Source: an uncultured Pelagibacteraceae bacterium (GTDB lineage Bacteria; Pseudomonadota; Alphaproteobacteria; Pelagibacterales; Pelagibacteraceae). Taken from it: a stretch of 36,138 bases of DNA. The DNA is taken from positions 1 through 36,138 of the forward strand of contig CACNFL010000013.1 of NCBI GenBank assembly GCA_902619745.1. Reading direction: 5' to 3'. Below the pieces are notes generated by a model. That model was given only the letters and a program-made list of their open reading frames with translations, was not told where the DNA came from and did not search any database. This document shows positions 14,027 to 21,469 of this stretch, in pieces. The position numbers and the translations under genes are program-made. Every line of letters begins with the position of its first letter. Position 1 is the stretch's first letter.

Positions 14027-14603
14027 TATTTTTATCTTCCTCTTGTGATGTTCTCATTAACATTTGTTCCGTTTCTTCAGCAACAACCATTCTTGCTGGC
14101 CATTGTCCTGTTCTAATACAAATTAAAGATCTAAAAACTTCTGCAATTCCTTGAATTACCAACAAAGTTCCTGCAGCAGGTATCATAGTTTTAACCATAT
14201 AAATTTGAATCTGCGCAGGACTACTCCAGCTAGTTTCTTTTATTTTCCAGGCCAAAGCTGCATATTCGTAACCATAAAAAGCTAAAGCCACTACACCAGG
14301 AAAAAAGAATATAAAATAAAGTACTAAATCAATCCAGGCCTGAGTTTTTTGACTAAATAATCTATAAATTACATCTCCTCTCACATGAGCCTCTGTAGCC
14401 AAACAGTATGCACCTGACATCATCAGTATTGCACCATACATCTGCATACTAAAATCAAAATTCCACAAAGTTGGCTTATTAAAAACGTAAGCCATTACTA
14501 CTTCATAAACCGTGCCTCCCATTAAAATTACAATGCACCAGGAAAAAGCTTTTCCCATTGAAGTACTTAAAGTGTCTGCAAATTTAATGAAAGAATTCAT
14601 CAT
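14016..14603 (-). CDS. TRAP transporter small permease (DctQ), standard size
   Basis: Four-helix small membrane subunit of the second TRAP transporter, 195 residues. The DctQ signature appears as MMSGAYCLATEAHVRGDVIY, and the last helix (PAAGTLLVIQGIAEVFRSLI) is followed by a charged cytoplasmic tail. The frame overlaps the large permease by 11 bases. It is separated from its binding-protein gene by a strong terminator-like hairpin (14632-14657), so its expression should depend on read-through. The sequence begins MMNSF; either of the two adjacent methionines could start. Confidence 0.92.
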   Translation of the reverse strand: MMNSFIKFADTLSTSMGKAFSWCIVILMGGTVYEVVMAYVFNKPTLWNFDFSMQMYGAILMMSGAYCLATEAHVRGDVIYRLFSQKTQAWIDLVLYFIFFFPGVVALAFYGYEYAALAWKIKETSWSSPAQIQIYMVKTMIPAAGTLLVIQGIAEVFRSLICIRTGQWPARMVVAEETEQMLMRTSQEEDKNNVI

Positions 14604-14631
14604 AGAAAAGTATATTAAATTAAGCTAAAAA

Positions 14632-14657
14632 AAAAGGGGGTTTTTAAACCCCCTTTT
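14632..14657 (-). terminator. strong intrinsic terminator-like hairpin after second TRAP binding protein
   Basis: The arms AAAAGGGGGTTT and AAACCCCCTTTT form a near-continuous stem with a very short loop. On the minus strand the stem is followed by a run of nine T residues. This is the best intrinsic terminator in the window, yet it stands inside a TRAP operon, between the binding protein and the permease genes. It would give partial termination, or an mRNA 3' end protected from nucleases. Confidence 0.85.
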
Positions 14658-14676
14658 ATAATAATTTTAAAGTTAA

Positions 14677-15834
14677 TTAGATTTTAACTTTTTCAATTGG
14701 TCCAAACTCATTTTCATAAGCTAATTTGTAGTTCGGTTGATTCATCAACAGATACTTCATTGTTCTCTTAGCGTATGCTTTTTGTGAGTCTACTACTTTC
14801 TTAAAGAAAGCGTCCTTACCAGAAAACTCAGCAACGATTTTATCCCAACCTTTTAATTGTTCAGCTAAGATAGCGTCAGAAGTTTGGTAGACATTTACCT
14901 TATGCTCGTTCATCAACTTCGCTAAGTCAGCAGAATATCTCACTAACGCTTTGAAGTAGTTATCTGAGTTAGCAGCATAAGCAGCGTTCTTCAAGATAGC
15001 TTGATGAGCAGGTGAAAGGCTGTCAAATCTCTTTTTATTTACCGGAACTTCAAACATTTCCTGTGATTGGTGGAAACTTCCTAAGTGGTAATGTTTAGAG
15101 ACATCTTGCATTCCAAACTGTGAGTCTGATGTAGGGTTGTTAAACTCTGCAGCATCAATCAAACCAGTTTTCATTGCTGGTTGAATCTCACCACCTGGTA
15201 ATTGTCTTACAACCATTCCCATAGCAGTTAAAACGTTAGTCGCTAGACCAACTGTTCTATACTTCATACCTTTAACATCAGATACTTTAGTTACATTCTT
15301 TTTAAACCAACCAAATGGTTGTGCTGGCATTGGCATATGAAACATTCCGTAGTAGTTAAATCCTACACTTTTTACAGCTTCATCATATAAAGCTCTTCCT
15401 CCGCCATACTCTATCCATCCCATTACTTCTTGAGATGACATTCCGTATGATGGACCAGTTCCAAAAAGTGATGCAGCTGGATTTTTTCCATACCAATATG
15501 CTGTCACCCAGTGACCCATATCTACTACTCCAGAACTTACTGCTTGACCAATTTCTGAAGTTTTAACAACTGCTCCAACTGGCTGAAGATCAATCTTCAA
15601 TTCACCGTTAGACATGTCGCTAACCATTTTTGCATAATCTCCTGCCATTTCAAAAAAGATGTTTGCGCCTGAAGGCCAAGCTGCTTGCATCTTTAATGTA
15701 AGTGGAGCACCAAAAGCAACATTAGGCATTGCTACTGCTGTAGCGGCTGCCGCACCAGTTGCTGCTGCTGCTTTGAAGAACTTTCTTCTTGAAGGAGTTT
15801 TTGAACCCTTCAATGATTTTTTGTTCTTAATCAT
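14677..15834 (-). CDS. TRAP transporter substrate-binding protein (DctP type), Tat-exported
   Basis: Periplasmic binding protein of the second TRAP system, 385 residues. It has the same twin-arginine leader as the first one (TPSRRKFFK at 13-21, then an alanine-rich h-region ending NVAFGAP). The mature domain carries the conserved arginine in MKYRTVGLATN (Arg193) and LPGGEIQPAMKTGLIDAAEF (212-231), where the first TRAP binding protein has ATEW. The ligand pocket therefore differs although the family (TakP/mannitol-chloroaromatic type) is the same. GAGGAG precedes the start codon. The amidase encoded further down the same transcript suggests an amide-containing or carboxylated ligand. Codon use is richer in G and C than in its permease genes. 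Confidence 0.92.
   Translation of the reverse strand: MIKNKKSLKGSKTPSRRKFFKAAAATGAAAATAVAMPNVAFGAPLTLKMQAAWPSGANIFFEMAGDYAKMVSDMSNGELKIDLQPVGAVVKTSEIGQAVSSGVVDMGHWVTAYWYGKNPAASLFGTGPSYGMSSQEVMGWIEYGGGRALYDEAVKSVGFNYYGMFHMPMPAQPFGWFKKNVTKVSDVKGMKYRTVGLATNVLTAMGMVVRQLPGGEIQPAMKTGLIDAAEFNNPTSDSQFGMQDVSKHYHLGSFHQSQEMFEVPVNKKRFDSLSPAHQAILKNAAYAANSDNYFKALVRYSADLAKLMNEHKVNVYQTSDAILAEQLKGWDKIVAEFSGKDAFFKKVVDSQKAYAKRTMKYLLMNQPNYKLAYENEFGPIEKVKI
15789..15813 (-). repeat. inverted repeat inside the Tat leader codons of the second TRAP binding protein
   Basis: TTGAAGG-N11-CCTTCAA at codons 8-16, the same 7-bp stem, loop length and codon position as at 10986-11010. The loop sequences have diverged (GTTCAAAAACT here against TTTCTAGATCA, in mRNA sense). 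Confidence 0.5.
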
Positions 15835-15969
15835 TTTTTTCTCCTCTAGTTAATTAACTGGAGAAATTTAAACATAGATTTAGTTTAGAGTCTTTCTAAA
15901 AGGTGAGCCAAAATGACCCATATTGAACAAAATTTAAAAAAAAATTCAATTACTAGTAGAACTAAAGTT
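15835..15969 (-). promoter_or_regulatory. promoter and leader region of the second TRAP operon
   Basis: This 135-base gap separates the ABC ATPase gene (15970) from the TRAP binding-protein gene. It contains GTTAATTAACTG at 15849-15860, a short distance before the start codon, the same element as at 11050-11061. Further upstream, in minus-strand sense, are GGGTCA and GGCTCA about one helical turn apart, a possible regulator site. No confident sigma-70 promoter or terminator for the ABC operon was recognised. Confidence 0.35.
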
Positions 15970-17043
15970 TTAAATTAACTTATTGTCTTGATAAACACAG
16001 CATTTCTCAGCGGGAATATGAAGTTTAACATTCTGGCTTGGTATTTCTGTCTCTCTGGTGACTTTTGATTTAATTGTAAAATCTCCCATTTTGGCAGTGA
16101 TTAATTTATAGTTTCCAAGATCCTCAACCTTTTCGACATTAACATCAATTAAGTTTTCATTTTGGTTTTGTGCGATTTTAATGAATTCAGATCTAATTCC
16201 TAATTTAATATTTTTTGTTTTTAAATTTGATAAATTTGTATGGGTTTTAATTAAATTATTGTTTATTTTTACACTATCATTTGAAGAAACTTCACTTTCA
16301 AATAAGTTCATAGCTGGTGATCCAATAAAGTATCCAACAAACGTTGTATTTGGTCTTTCAAAAAGTTCTTTCGGAGAACCAGTTTGAACCACCTCTCCTT
16401 CACTCATGACTATTATGTTGTCTGCAAAAGTCATTGCTTCGTTTTGATCGTGCGTTACATAAACTAACGTTGTTTTATATTGCTCATTAATTTCTTTAAG
16501 ATTTCTTCTTAATCTAAATTTTAAATCTGGATCAATAACAGTCAAAGGTTCATCCATCAAAACAGCGGCTACATCCTCTCTCACAAGACCTCTTCCTAAA
16601 GATATTAATTGCTTTTGATCTGCTGTTAATTTTCTTGCTGGAGAATTTAAAAAAGATTTTAAATTTAAAGTTTCAGCAACTGAATTAACTCTTTCATCAG
16701 TTTTACTTTTAGAAAAATCTCTACATTTAAGTGGGAAAGCTAAATTTTCATAAACAGTCATTGTATTATAAATTACTGGAAATTGAAAAACTTGAGCAAT
16801 ATTTCTATCTTCTGTTTTTAAATCTGTAACATCTTTATCATCAAATAATATTCTTCCAGCAGAAGGTCTCACTAATCCAGACACAATATTAAGCATTGTA
16901 GTTTTTCCACAACCAGAGGGACCTAGGATTGCATATCGATTTCCATTTTCCCATGTCATTGAGAAAGGATTTAAAGCATAGACTGGATTTAGATCATTTG
17001 GATTGTATGAGTGAGATATTTTGCTTAAATCAATTTTAGCCAT
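15970..17043 (-). CDS. ABC importer ATPase with canonical His switch but degenerate signature motif
   Basis: One of two different ATPase subunits of the carbohydrate/polyol-type importer, 357 residues with a C-terminal MalK/TOBE-like regulatory domain. It has Walker A GPSGCGKTT (41-49), a Q-loop at Gln87, Walker B MDEP (Glu165) and the switch histidine in VYVTHDQNEAM (His198). The ABC signature, normally LSGGQ, reads LTADQKQ at 139-145, and the D-loop region is DEPLTVIDP. In a head-to-tail dimer its own nucleotide would be completed by the good signature of the partner at 17036-18115. Its start overlaps that gene by 8 bases. Paired ATPases of this sort occur in the GlpST glycerol importer of rhizobia. 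Confidence 0.9.
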   Translation of the reverse strand: MAKIDLSKISHSYNPNDLNPVYALNPFSMTWENGNRYAILGPSGCGKTTMLNIVSGLVRPSAGRILFDDKDVTDLKTEDRNIAQVFQFPVIYNTMTVYENLAFPLKCRDFSKSKTDERVNSVAETLNLKSFLNSPARKLTADQKQLISLGRGLVREDVAAVLMDEPLTVIDPDLKFRLRRNLKEINEQYKTTLVYVTHDQNEAMTFADNIIVMSEGEVVQTGSPKELFERPNTTFVGYFIGSPAMNLFESEVSSNDSVKINNNLIKTHTNLSNLKTKNIKLGIRSEFIKIAQNQNENLIDVNVEKVEDLGNYKLITAKMGDFTIKSKVTRETEIPSQNVKLHIPAEKCCVYQDNKLI

Positions 17044-18115
17044 TCAAACCCCCAAAAGGCGAAGATGCTAATTTTCCATCAGCACAAAACGCATAAGCTC
17101 TATCAATTTTAAAATTAATTTTTACTTTATCGTGTATCTTAAAGTTTAGAACTTCTTCTATTGAAACTATAATTTTTGTATCTCCTCTTTTTAAATGTAG
17201 CAATGTTTCTGAACCACTAATTTCTGCAAGCTCAACTTCAAATTCGTGTCCGTTTTCGTTTAATTCAATATCAGAAGATCTTAATCCTATTTTTAAACCA
17301 TCTTCGGTTAATTTAGATAAATGTTGTGGAGCCTCTACATCTATACCTTCAAATCTAATCTGATTATCTGAAATTTTAGCCTCTATTATATTCATTGGCG
17401 GGTCATTAGAAATTTCTGCAACTTTTAAAGAGTTGGGGTTTTCAAATATTTCTTTTGCTGGACCAACTTGTAAGACTTTGCCTTCATCTAAAACTATAAC
17501 TTCACCATTTAATTCCATAGTTTCTCTTGGATCTGTAGTTGAATAAATTAGTATTGTTTCATCTGCTAACCCTTTAGAAAATAAGTTTTTAAACTCATCT
17601 CTAAGTTGCTCTCTCAATTTGTAGTCTAAGTTTACTAGGGGCTCATCTAGCAACAATATTTTAGCATTTTTGACTAAAGATCTTGCAAGTGAAACCCTTT
17701 GTTGCTGACCTCCAGAAAGTTCTTGAATCTTTCTGTTTTCATAACCTAACAAACCTACAGACTTTAAAGCATCCATCACTTTTTCATTAATAATACTTTG
17801 ATCGATTTTTCTTTGTTTCAAAGGAAAGGCTATGTTTTCAAAAACATTTAAATGAGGATAGTTTATAAATTGCTGATAAACCATAGCTACATTTCTTTCC
17901 CAGACAGGGACTTTTAAAAAATTTTTTCCATCAAATTCAATTTTGCCACTGTCTGGTGTTAAAAGACCAGCTATTGTTTTTAATAGAGTTGTTTTTCCAG
18001 ATAGCGTTCTTCCTAGAATTGTATATAAATTTCCTTCTTTAAAATTAAACGATACTTCGTTTAAATGATATTGATCATCCGGCTTGTATGATAAATTATT
18101 TGCAATTAAATCCAT
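17036..18115 (-). CDS. ABC importer ATPase with canonical signature but no His switch
   Basis: Second ATPase of the importer, 359 residues, with a C-terminal TOBE-like domain. It has a variant Walker A GRTLSGKTT (35-43), a Q-loop, the perfect signature LSGGQQQRVSLARSL (133-147) and Walker B LLLDEP (Glu158). The switch region reads IYSTTDPRETM: Thr194 replaces the catalytic histidine. The loss in this subunit and the degenerate signature in the other fall in the same composite site, leaving one complete ATPase site. It starts at the stop codon of the permease gene (one-base overlap). The arrangement resembles GlpS/GlpT-type pairs, so a polyol such as glycerol is a reasonable but unproven substrate. 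Confidence 0.9.
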   Translation of the reverse strand: MDLIANNLSYKPDDQYHLNEVSFNFKEGNLYTILGRTLSGKTTLLKTIAGLLTPDSGKIEFDGKNFLKVPVWERNVAMVYQQFINYPHLNVFENIAFPLKQRKIDQSIINEKVMDALKSVGLLGYENRKIQELSGGQQQRVSLARSLVKNAKILLLDEPLVNLDYKLREQLRDEFKNLFSKGLADETILIYSTTDPRETMELNGEVIVLDEGKVLQVGPAKEIFENPNSLKVAEISNDPPMNIIEAKISDNQIRFEGIDVEAPQHLSKLTEDGLKIGLRSSDIELNENGHEFEVELAEISGSETLLHLKRGDTKIIVSIEEVLNFKIHDKVKINFKIDRAYAFCADGKLASSPFGGLNG

Positions 18116-18963
18116 TACTTAATAGCTCCTGATAAATTTCCTTTTGATAAATATCGTTCGACTATAAATGCAACAATAATTAACGGTGCTACTGAAACTA
18201 AAGCTGATGCTGATAAACTCCACCAAGGAGTTACTGATGAATTTAATGCAACAATCTTAACTGGCAATAATTGAACTTCTGTAAAAGTTAAAATAAAAGC
18301 AAAAAAGAAATCAATCCATCCAAAAATTATACAAAACATTCCAGCTACAATTAATCCCGGTATTGAATTTGGTAACACCACTTTTAAAAATGCTTGATAA
18401 GGATTACAACCATCAATCAGAGCTGTCTCATCAATTTCTCTTGGAACTTTATTAAAAAAGTCGACCATAATCCAAACTGCTATTGGCATTAATAAAACAA
18501 TGTAAACAACAATTAACCCCGTTAAACTATCTAATAAATTTATCGAACTTAAAAATAAAAAAAATGGAATTGATAAAACTATTGGCGGCATAATTCTTTG
18601 TGAAATAAAGAAAAAAGTAATATCGTTATTTTTTACAAAACCTGCCTTGAATGTATATCTTGATAGTGCATAGGCAGACAATGTTCCAAGAATAATACTA
18701 ATTAAACTTGCGGTACAAGTTACAAACAAACTATTAAAATAAGGTTCAATTATATCTACTCCTCCTCTAGCTGGCGATTTAATCAAAACCTTCCACCCTT
18801 CTAAATTAGGTTCAAAATCTACCCATGGAATGTAAGTTACTCCACCATTAACAGACTGAAAGTCTTTAAAGGATGTTGTTAAAGCCCAAAGAAAAGGCGC
18901 CACAACAAACACTGTCCAAACGACAATAAAGAAATATTTTAAAAAAATATATAATTTATTCAT
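18115..18963 (-). CDS. ABC importer permease, MalG/UgpE type
   Basis: Inner-membrane permease subunit, 282 residues with six predicted helices. The cytoplasmic EAA loop that docks with the ATPase reads DETALIDGCNPYQAFLKVVL. The large periplasmic loop after TM1 (SVNGGVTYIPWVDFEPNLEG) and the overall layout place it in the MalG/UgpE group of sugar and polyol permeases. It follows the other permease gene by 3 bases and touches the ATPase gene. It forms a heterodimer with the product of 18967-19830. Confidence 0.93.
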   Translation of the reverse strand: MNKLYIFLKYFFIVVWTVFVVAPFLWALTTSFKDFQSVNGGVTYIPWVDFEPNLEGWKVLIKSPARGGVDIIEPYFNSLFVTCTASLISIILGTLSAYALSRYTFKAGFVKNNDITFFFISQRIMPPIVLSIPFFLFLSSINLLDSLTGLIVVYIVLLMPIAVWIMVDFFNKVPREIDETALIDGCNPYQAFLKVVLPNSIPGLIVAGMFCIIFGWIDFFFAFILTFTEVQLLPVKIVALNSSVTPWWSLSASALVSVAPLIIVAFIVERYLSKGNLSGAIK

Positions 18964-18966
18964 ACT

Positions 18967-19830
18967 CTACTCTTTTAATAAAAGTTTAGTTAAGACTTTT
19001 GCTATTATAGTTAAACTTATGATCATAATAATTAAGTAAGTAAATGACATTGATGCTGCATAACCCATCTGAAATTCTCTTAACCCTTTTATAAAAATGT
19101 AAAAACTTGAAGTTTCAGTAGAAGTTCCTGGGCCACCAGAAGTTAAAACGTAAACTGTATCCATTATCTTTGAAGCCTCAATTAACCTTATAATTATTGC
19201 TCCAATAGATATTGGGGCCATCAATGGAAATGTTACATAAATAAACTTTCTGACTGGACTAGCACCATCGATCGCTGCAGCCAAAAACGGTTCTTTAGGT
19301 AATGATAATAAGCCTGCTAACAAAAGTAAGAACATAAAAGGTGTCCATTGCCATACCTCAACAATAATTACTGTAAATTTTGCAATAACTGGATCAGTCA
19401 ACCACTTTGGAGCTACACCAAAAATTGATAACATGTCATTTACTGGTCCTAAAGACTCATGAAAAAAAGTTCTCCAAATAACTGTCATGATCACCGGTGT
19501 GGTCATCATTGGAACTAAAAATAAAACCCTAAAAAATCTTTTAAATTTAATATCTTTCCAAACCATATGTGCTAATGCAAAACCAATCACATATTGCAAG
19601 ATAACTGTTGTAACTGATAAAAAACTCAATCTAAAAAATGATTCCCAGAATCTTGGGTCATCAGTAAATAATCTTATGTAATTTTCTAAACCTATATAAT
19701 CTAAACCAGGATTATAACTATTCCATCCTGACAAACTTAATCTAACTACAAAAATAATTGGAAAAATTAATATTCCTATCAACACAAATAAACCTGGAAA
19801 CAGGAAGAAATATTTATGCTTAAAGTTCAT
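18967..19830 (-). CDS. ABC importer permease, MalF/UgpA type
   Basis: Partner permease of 287 residues, about six helices. The N-terminus resembles UgpA (FLFPGLFVLIGILIFPIIFV), and the EAA loop reads LAAAIDGASPVRKFIYVTFP. The segment TSGGPGTSTETSSFYIF is typical of this permease group. It is the first membrane gene after the binding protein, separated from it by the hairpin at 19862-19891, and is followed by the MalG/UgpE-type permease after 3 bases. Confidence 0.93.
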   Translation of the reverse strand: MNFKHKYFFLFPGLFVLIGILIFPIIFVVRLSLSGWNSYNPGLDYIGLENYIRLFTDDPRFWESFFRLSFLSVTTVILQYVIGFALAHMVWKDIKFKRFFRVLFLVPMMTTPVIMTVIWRTFFHESLGPVNDMLSIFGVAPKWLTDPVIAKFTVIIVEVWQWTPFMFLLLLAGLLSLPKEPFLAAAIDGASPVRKFIYVTFPLMAPISIGAIIIRLIEASKIMDTVYVLTSGGPGTSTETSSFYIFIKGLREFQMGYAASMSFTYLIIMIISLTIIAKVLTKLLLKE

Positions 19831-19861
19831 TTATAAATAAAGGATTATATTATTTTTATTA

Positions 19862-19891
19862 TATGTGGCCATTAAAATTAATGGCCACATA
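19862..19891 (-). terminator. intergenic hairpin between ABC binding protein and permease genes
   Basis: A 14-bp perfect inverted repeat (TATGTGGCCATTAA and its complement) with a two-base nominal centre. The following minus-strand bases are A/T-rich but contain no T run, so it is more likely an mRNA 3'-end stabiliser or weak attenuator than a full terminator. It occupies the same place as the hairpins after both TRAP binding-protein genes. Confidence 0.7.
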
Positions 19892-19904
19892 AAGTATTTT
19901 TAAA

Positions 19905-21443
19905 TTATAGCTTGTTGTCTTCCATTTTGACACCAACAGCGTAGGCATCTTGAACTGCTTTTTTACCTACTCTGCTTACAATTGCTTCCCACTCTTTAGC
20001 AACTTCATCTAAAGCTTCTTGAGGAGATAATTGTCCTGCTAAAGCTTTTGAAGTACCAGTAGCAACAGCACTTGTAAATTCAAATACACCTGGAACTCTT
20101 AGAGGGAAAACTCTGTTATTACTTTTTTCCATATCTAAAAGTGTCTTAGTGTAACTGTTAGCAATCTCTGGATCCCAACCCATACTATTAATGTAAATGT
20201 TAGGGTCAAAGTCTGAGTTTTTAAATGGGTTAACACCAAATCTACCAATTGCTAAGTCAGCTTGGTGGTTTGCTCCGTTAGAAAAGAAACATAGATAATC
20301 AAACGCCATATCTTTAACTTTACTTTTCTTAGCAACACCTACTGCCCAACCCCAAACAATGTAAGGAGCTTGGTTATATTGGTTTTCCCAGTTATTAGAT
20401 ACTCTGTTCCAAACTTTGTTTGCGCCTGGAAGTGGAGCTGCACCAACTTTATTTTTAATTGGGCTGTCATCTTGCATCGCTGCAATAAATGCATCGTCCC
20501 AAGAGAAACTAAATAAAGTTTGTCCACCACCAAATGATCCGATTTCATCACCTAGACCAAAGTTAGTTCCTCCTGGAGGAACATATTTAGTAGCTTCAAC
20601 CCAATCAGTTAATGCCTCTACAAACCCAGGGTTATTGATGTTTGGCTTCATAGTTTCTAAATCAAAAAAGAAACCACCTGGAGTTCTTGGGTTTTTAGCA
20701 TACGCTACTGATCTACTGAAAAAAGCTGCAAACATTAAGTCATCTTTTTTCATAACTTCAGCTGAACCGTATTCTTTTTCACCGTCTCCATCCCAGTCCC
20801 AACCATTGAAATATTTAGCCATTTCACCATATTCTTTCCATGTAGTAGGAACTTTTAGTTCTTTACCTGTATCTGCTTTATATTTTTTCTGCATTTCAGG
20901 ATTGTCTATTACGTCTTTTCTGTATTTTAGATAATGTCTGTCACCATCAACTGGGTATTGGTACATTGTTCCATCCCAAGACGATACACCCATGTGAGAT
21001 TTAGTTACGTCTTTCATCTCAGGTGAGTTCATGTACTTCTTAGGAACTGGTGCTAAATATCTTTTCCAGTCATTGATGAAGTTAGAAAATCCAAACACAA
21101 TATCGTAAGGTGCTTGTCCAGCTTGGAAAGGAACCATTGCTTTTGAGTACAAATCACCTGCTGGTGTATGTGTAACTTCAACTTTTGCGCCAGTTAATTT
21201 CTCAAACTGCTCAGCATGTAGAGCTGTTGGCTCTCCCATTACTGGAATTGCGTGAGTATTTATTTTAAGAGTTTTTCCTTTGTAATTTTTCTTAGACATC
21301 TTCTCATAAGAACAATCACCAGGAATATCCCCTGTAGCTTTGATATGTGGAAACTGATCGCTCCACTTATCAGCATATGCCATAGGACTAAATATCATTA
21401 AACTTGATATAATAGCCGTCAAGCAAGTTTTCATTAGTTTCAT
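19905..21443 (-). CDS. ABC importer solute-binding protein, sugar/polyol type
   Basis: Periplasmic binding protein, 512 residues, larger than the usual ~420 of family 1 solute-binding proteins and nearer the glycerol-type GlpV proteins. A Sec signal peptide (MKLMKTCLTAIISSLMIFSP, cleavage after AYA) precedes a mature domain that opens KINTHAIPVMGEPTALHAEQ. Residues 216-224 read DWDGDGEKE, an EF-hand-like calcium loop as found in some sugar-binding proteins. Aromatic residues are frequent, as expected for polyol or sugar stacking. It lies 26 bases after the alcohol dehydrogenase gene and before the permeases. Codon use is GC-richer than in the permeases, suggesting strong expression. The ligand is uncertain: a polyol, a sugar or a small alcohol. 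Confidence 0.9.
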   Translation of the reverse strand: MKLMKTCLTAIISSLMIFSPMAYADKWSDQFPHIKATGDIPGDCSYEKMSKKNYKGKTLKINTHAIPVMGEPTALHAEQFEKLTGAKVEVTHTPAGDLYSKAMVPFQAGQAPYDIVFGFSNFINDWKRYLAPVPKKYMNSPEMKDVTKSHMGVSSWDGTMYQYPVDGDRHYLKYRKDVIDNPEMQKKYKADTGKELKVPTTWKEYGEMAKYFNGWDWDGDGEKEYGSAEVMKKDDLMFAAFFSRSVAYAKNPRTPGGFFFDLETMKPNINNPGFVEALTDWVEATKYVPPGGTNFGLGDEIGSFGGGQTLFSFSWDDAFIAAMQDDSPIKNKVGAAPLPGANKVWNRVSNNWENQYNQAPYIVWGWAVGVAKKSKVKDMAFDYLCFFSNGANHQADLAIGRFGVNPFKNSDFDPNIYINSMGWDPEIANSYTKTLLDMEKSNNRVFPLRVPGVFEFTSAVATGTSKALAGQLSPQEALDEVAKEWEAIVSRVGKKAVQDAYAVGVKMEDNKL

Positions 21444-21469
21444 TATTACCTCTCTCTTCCTTTACTTAA

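Noticed and set aside
14632..14657. Hairpin as evidence that the binding protein and permease genes are separate transcripts
   Set aside because: No promoter is evident in the short 14604-14676 gap, and similar hairpins occur at the same position in the other uptake operons, so partial read-through is more likely.
20416..20934. 172-codon plus-strand open frame inside the ABC binding-protein gene
   Set aside because: Antisense shadow caused by GC-richer codon use of the real gene; Ser/Pro-rich translation without domain.
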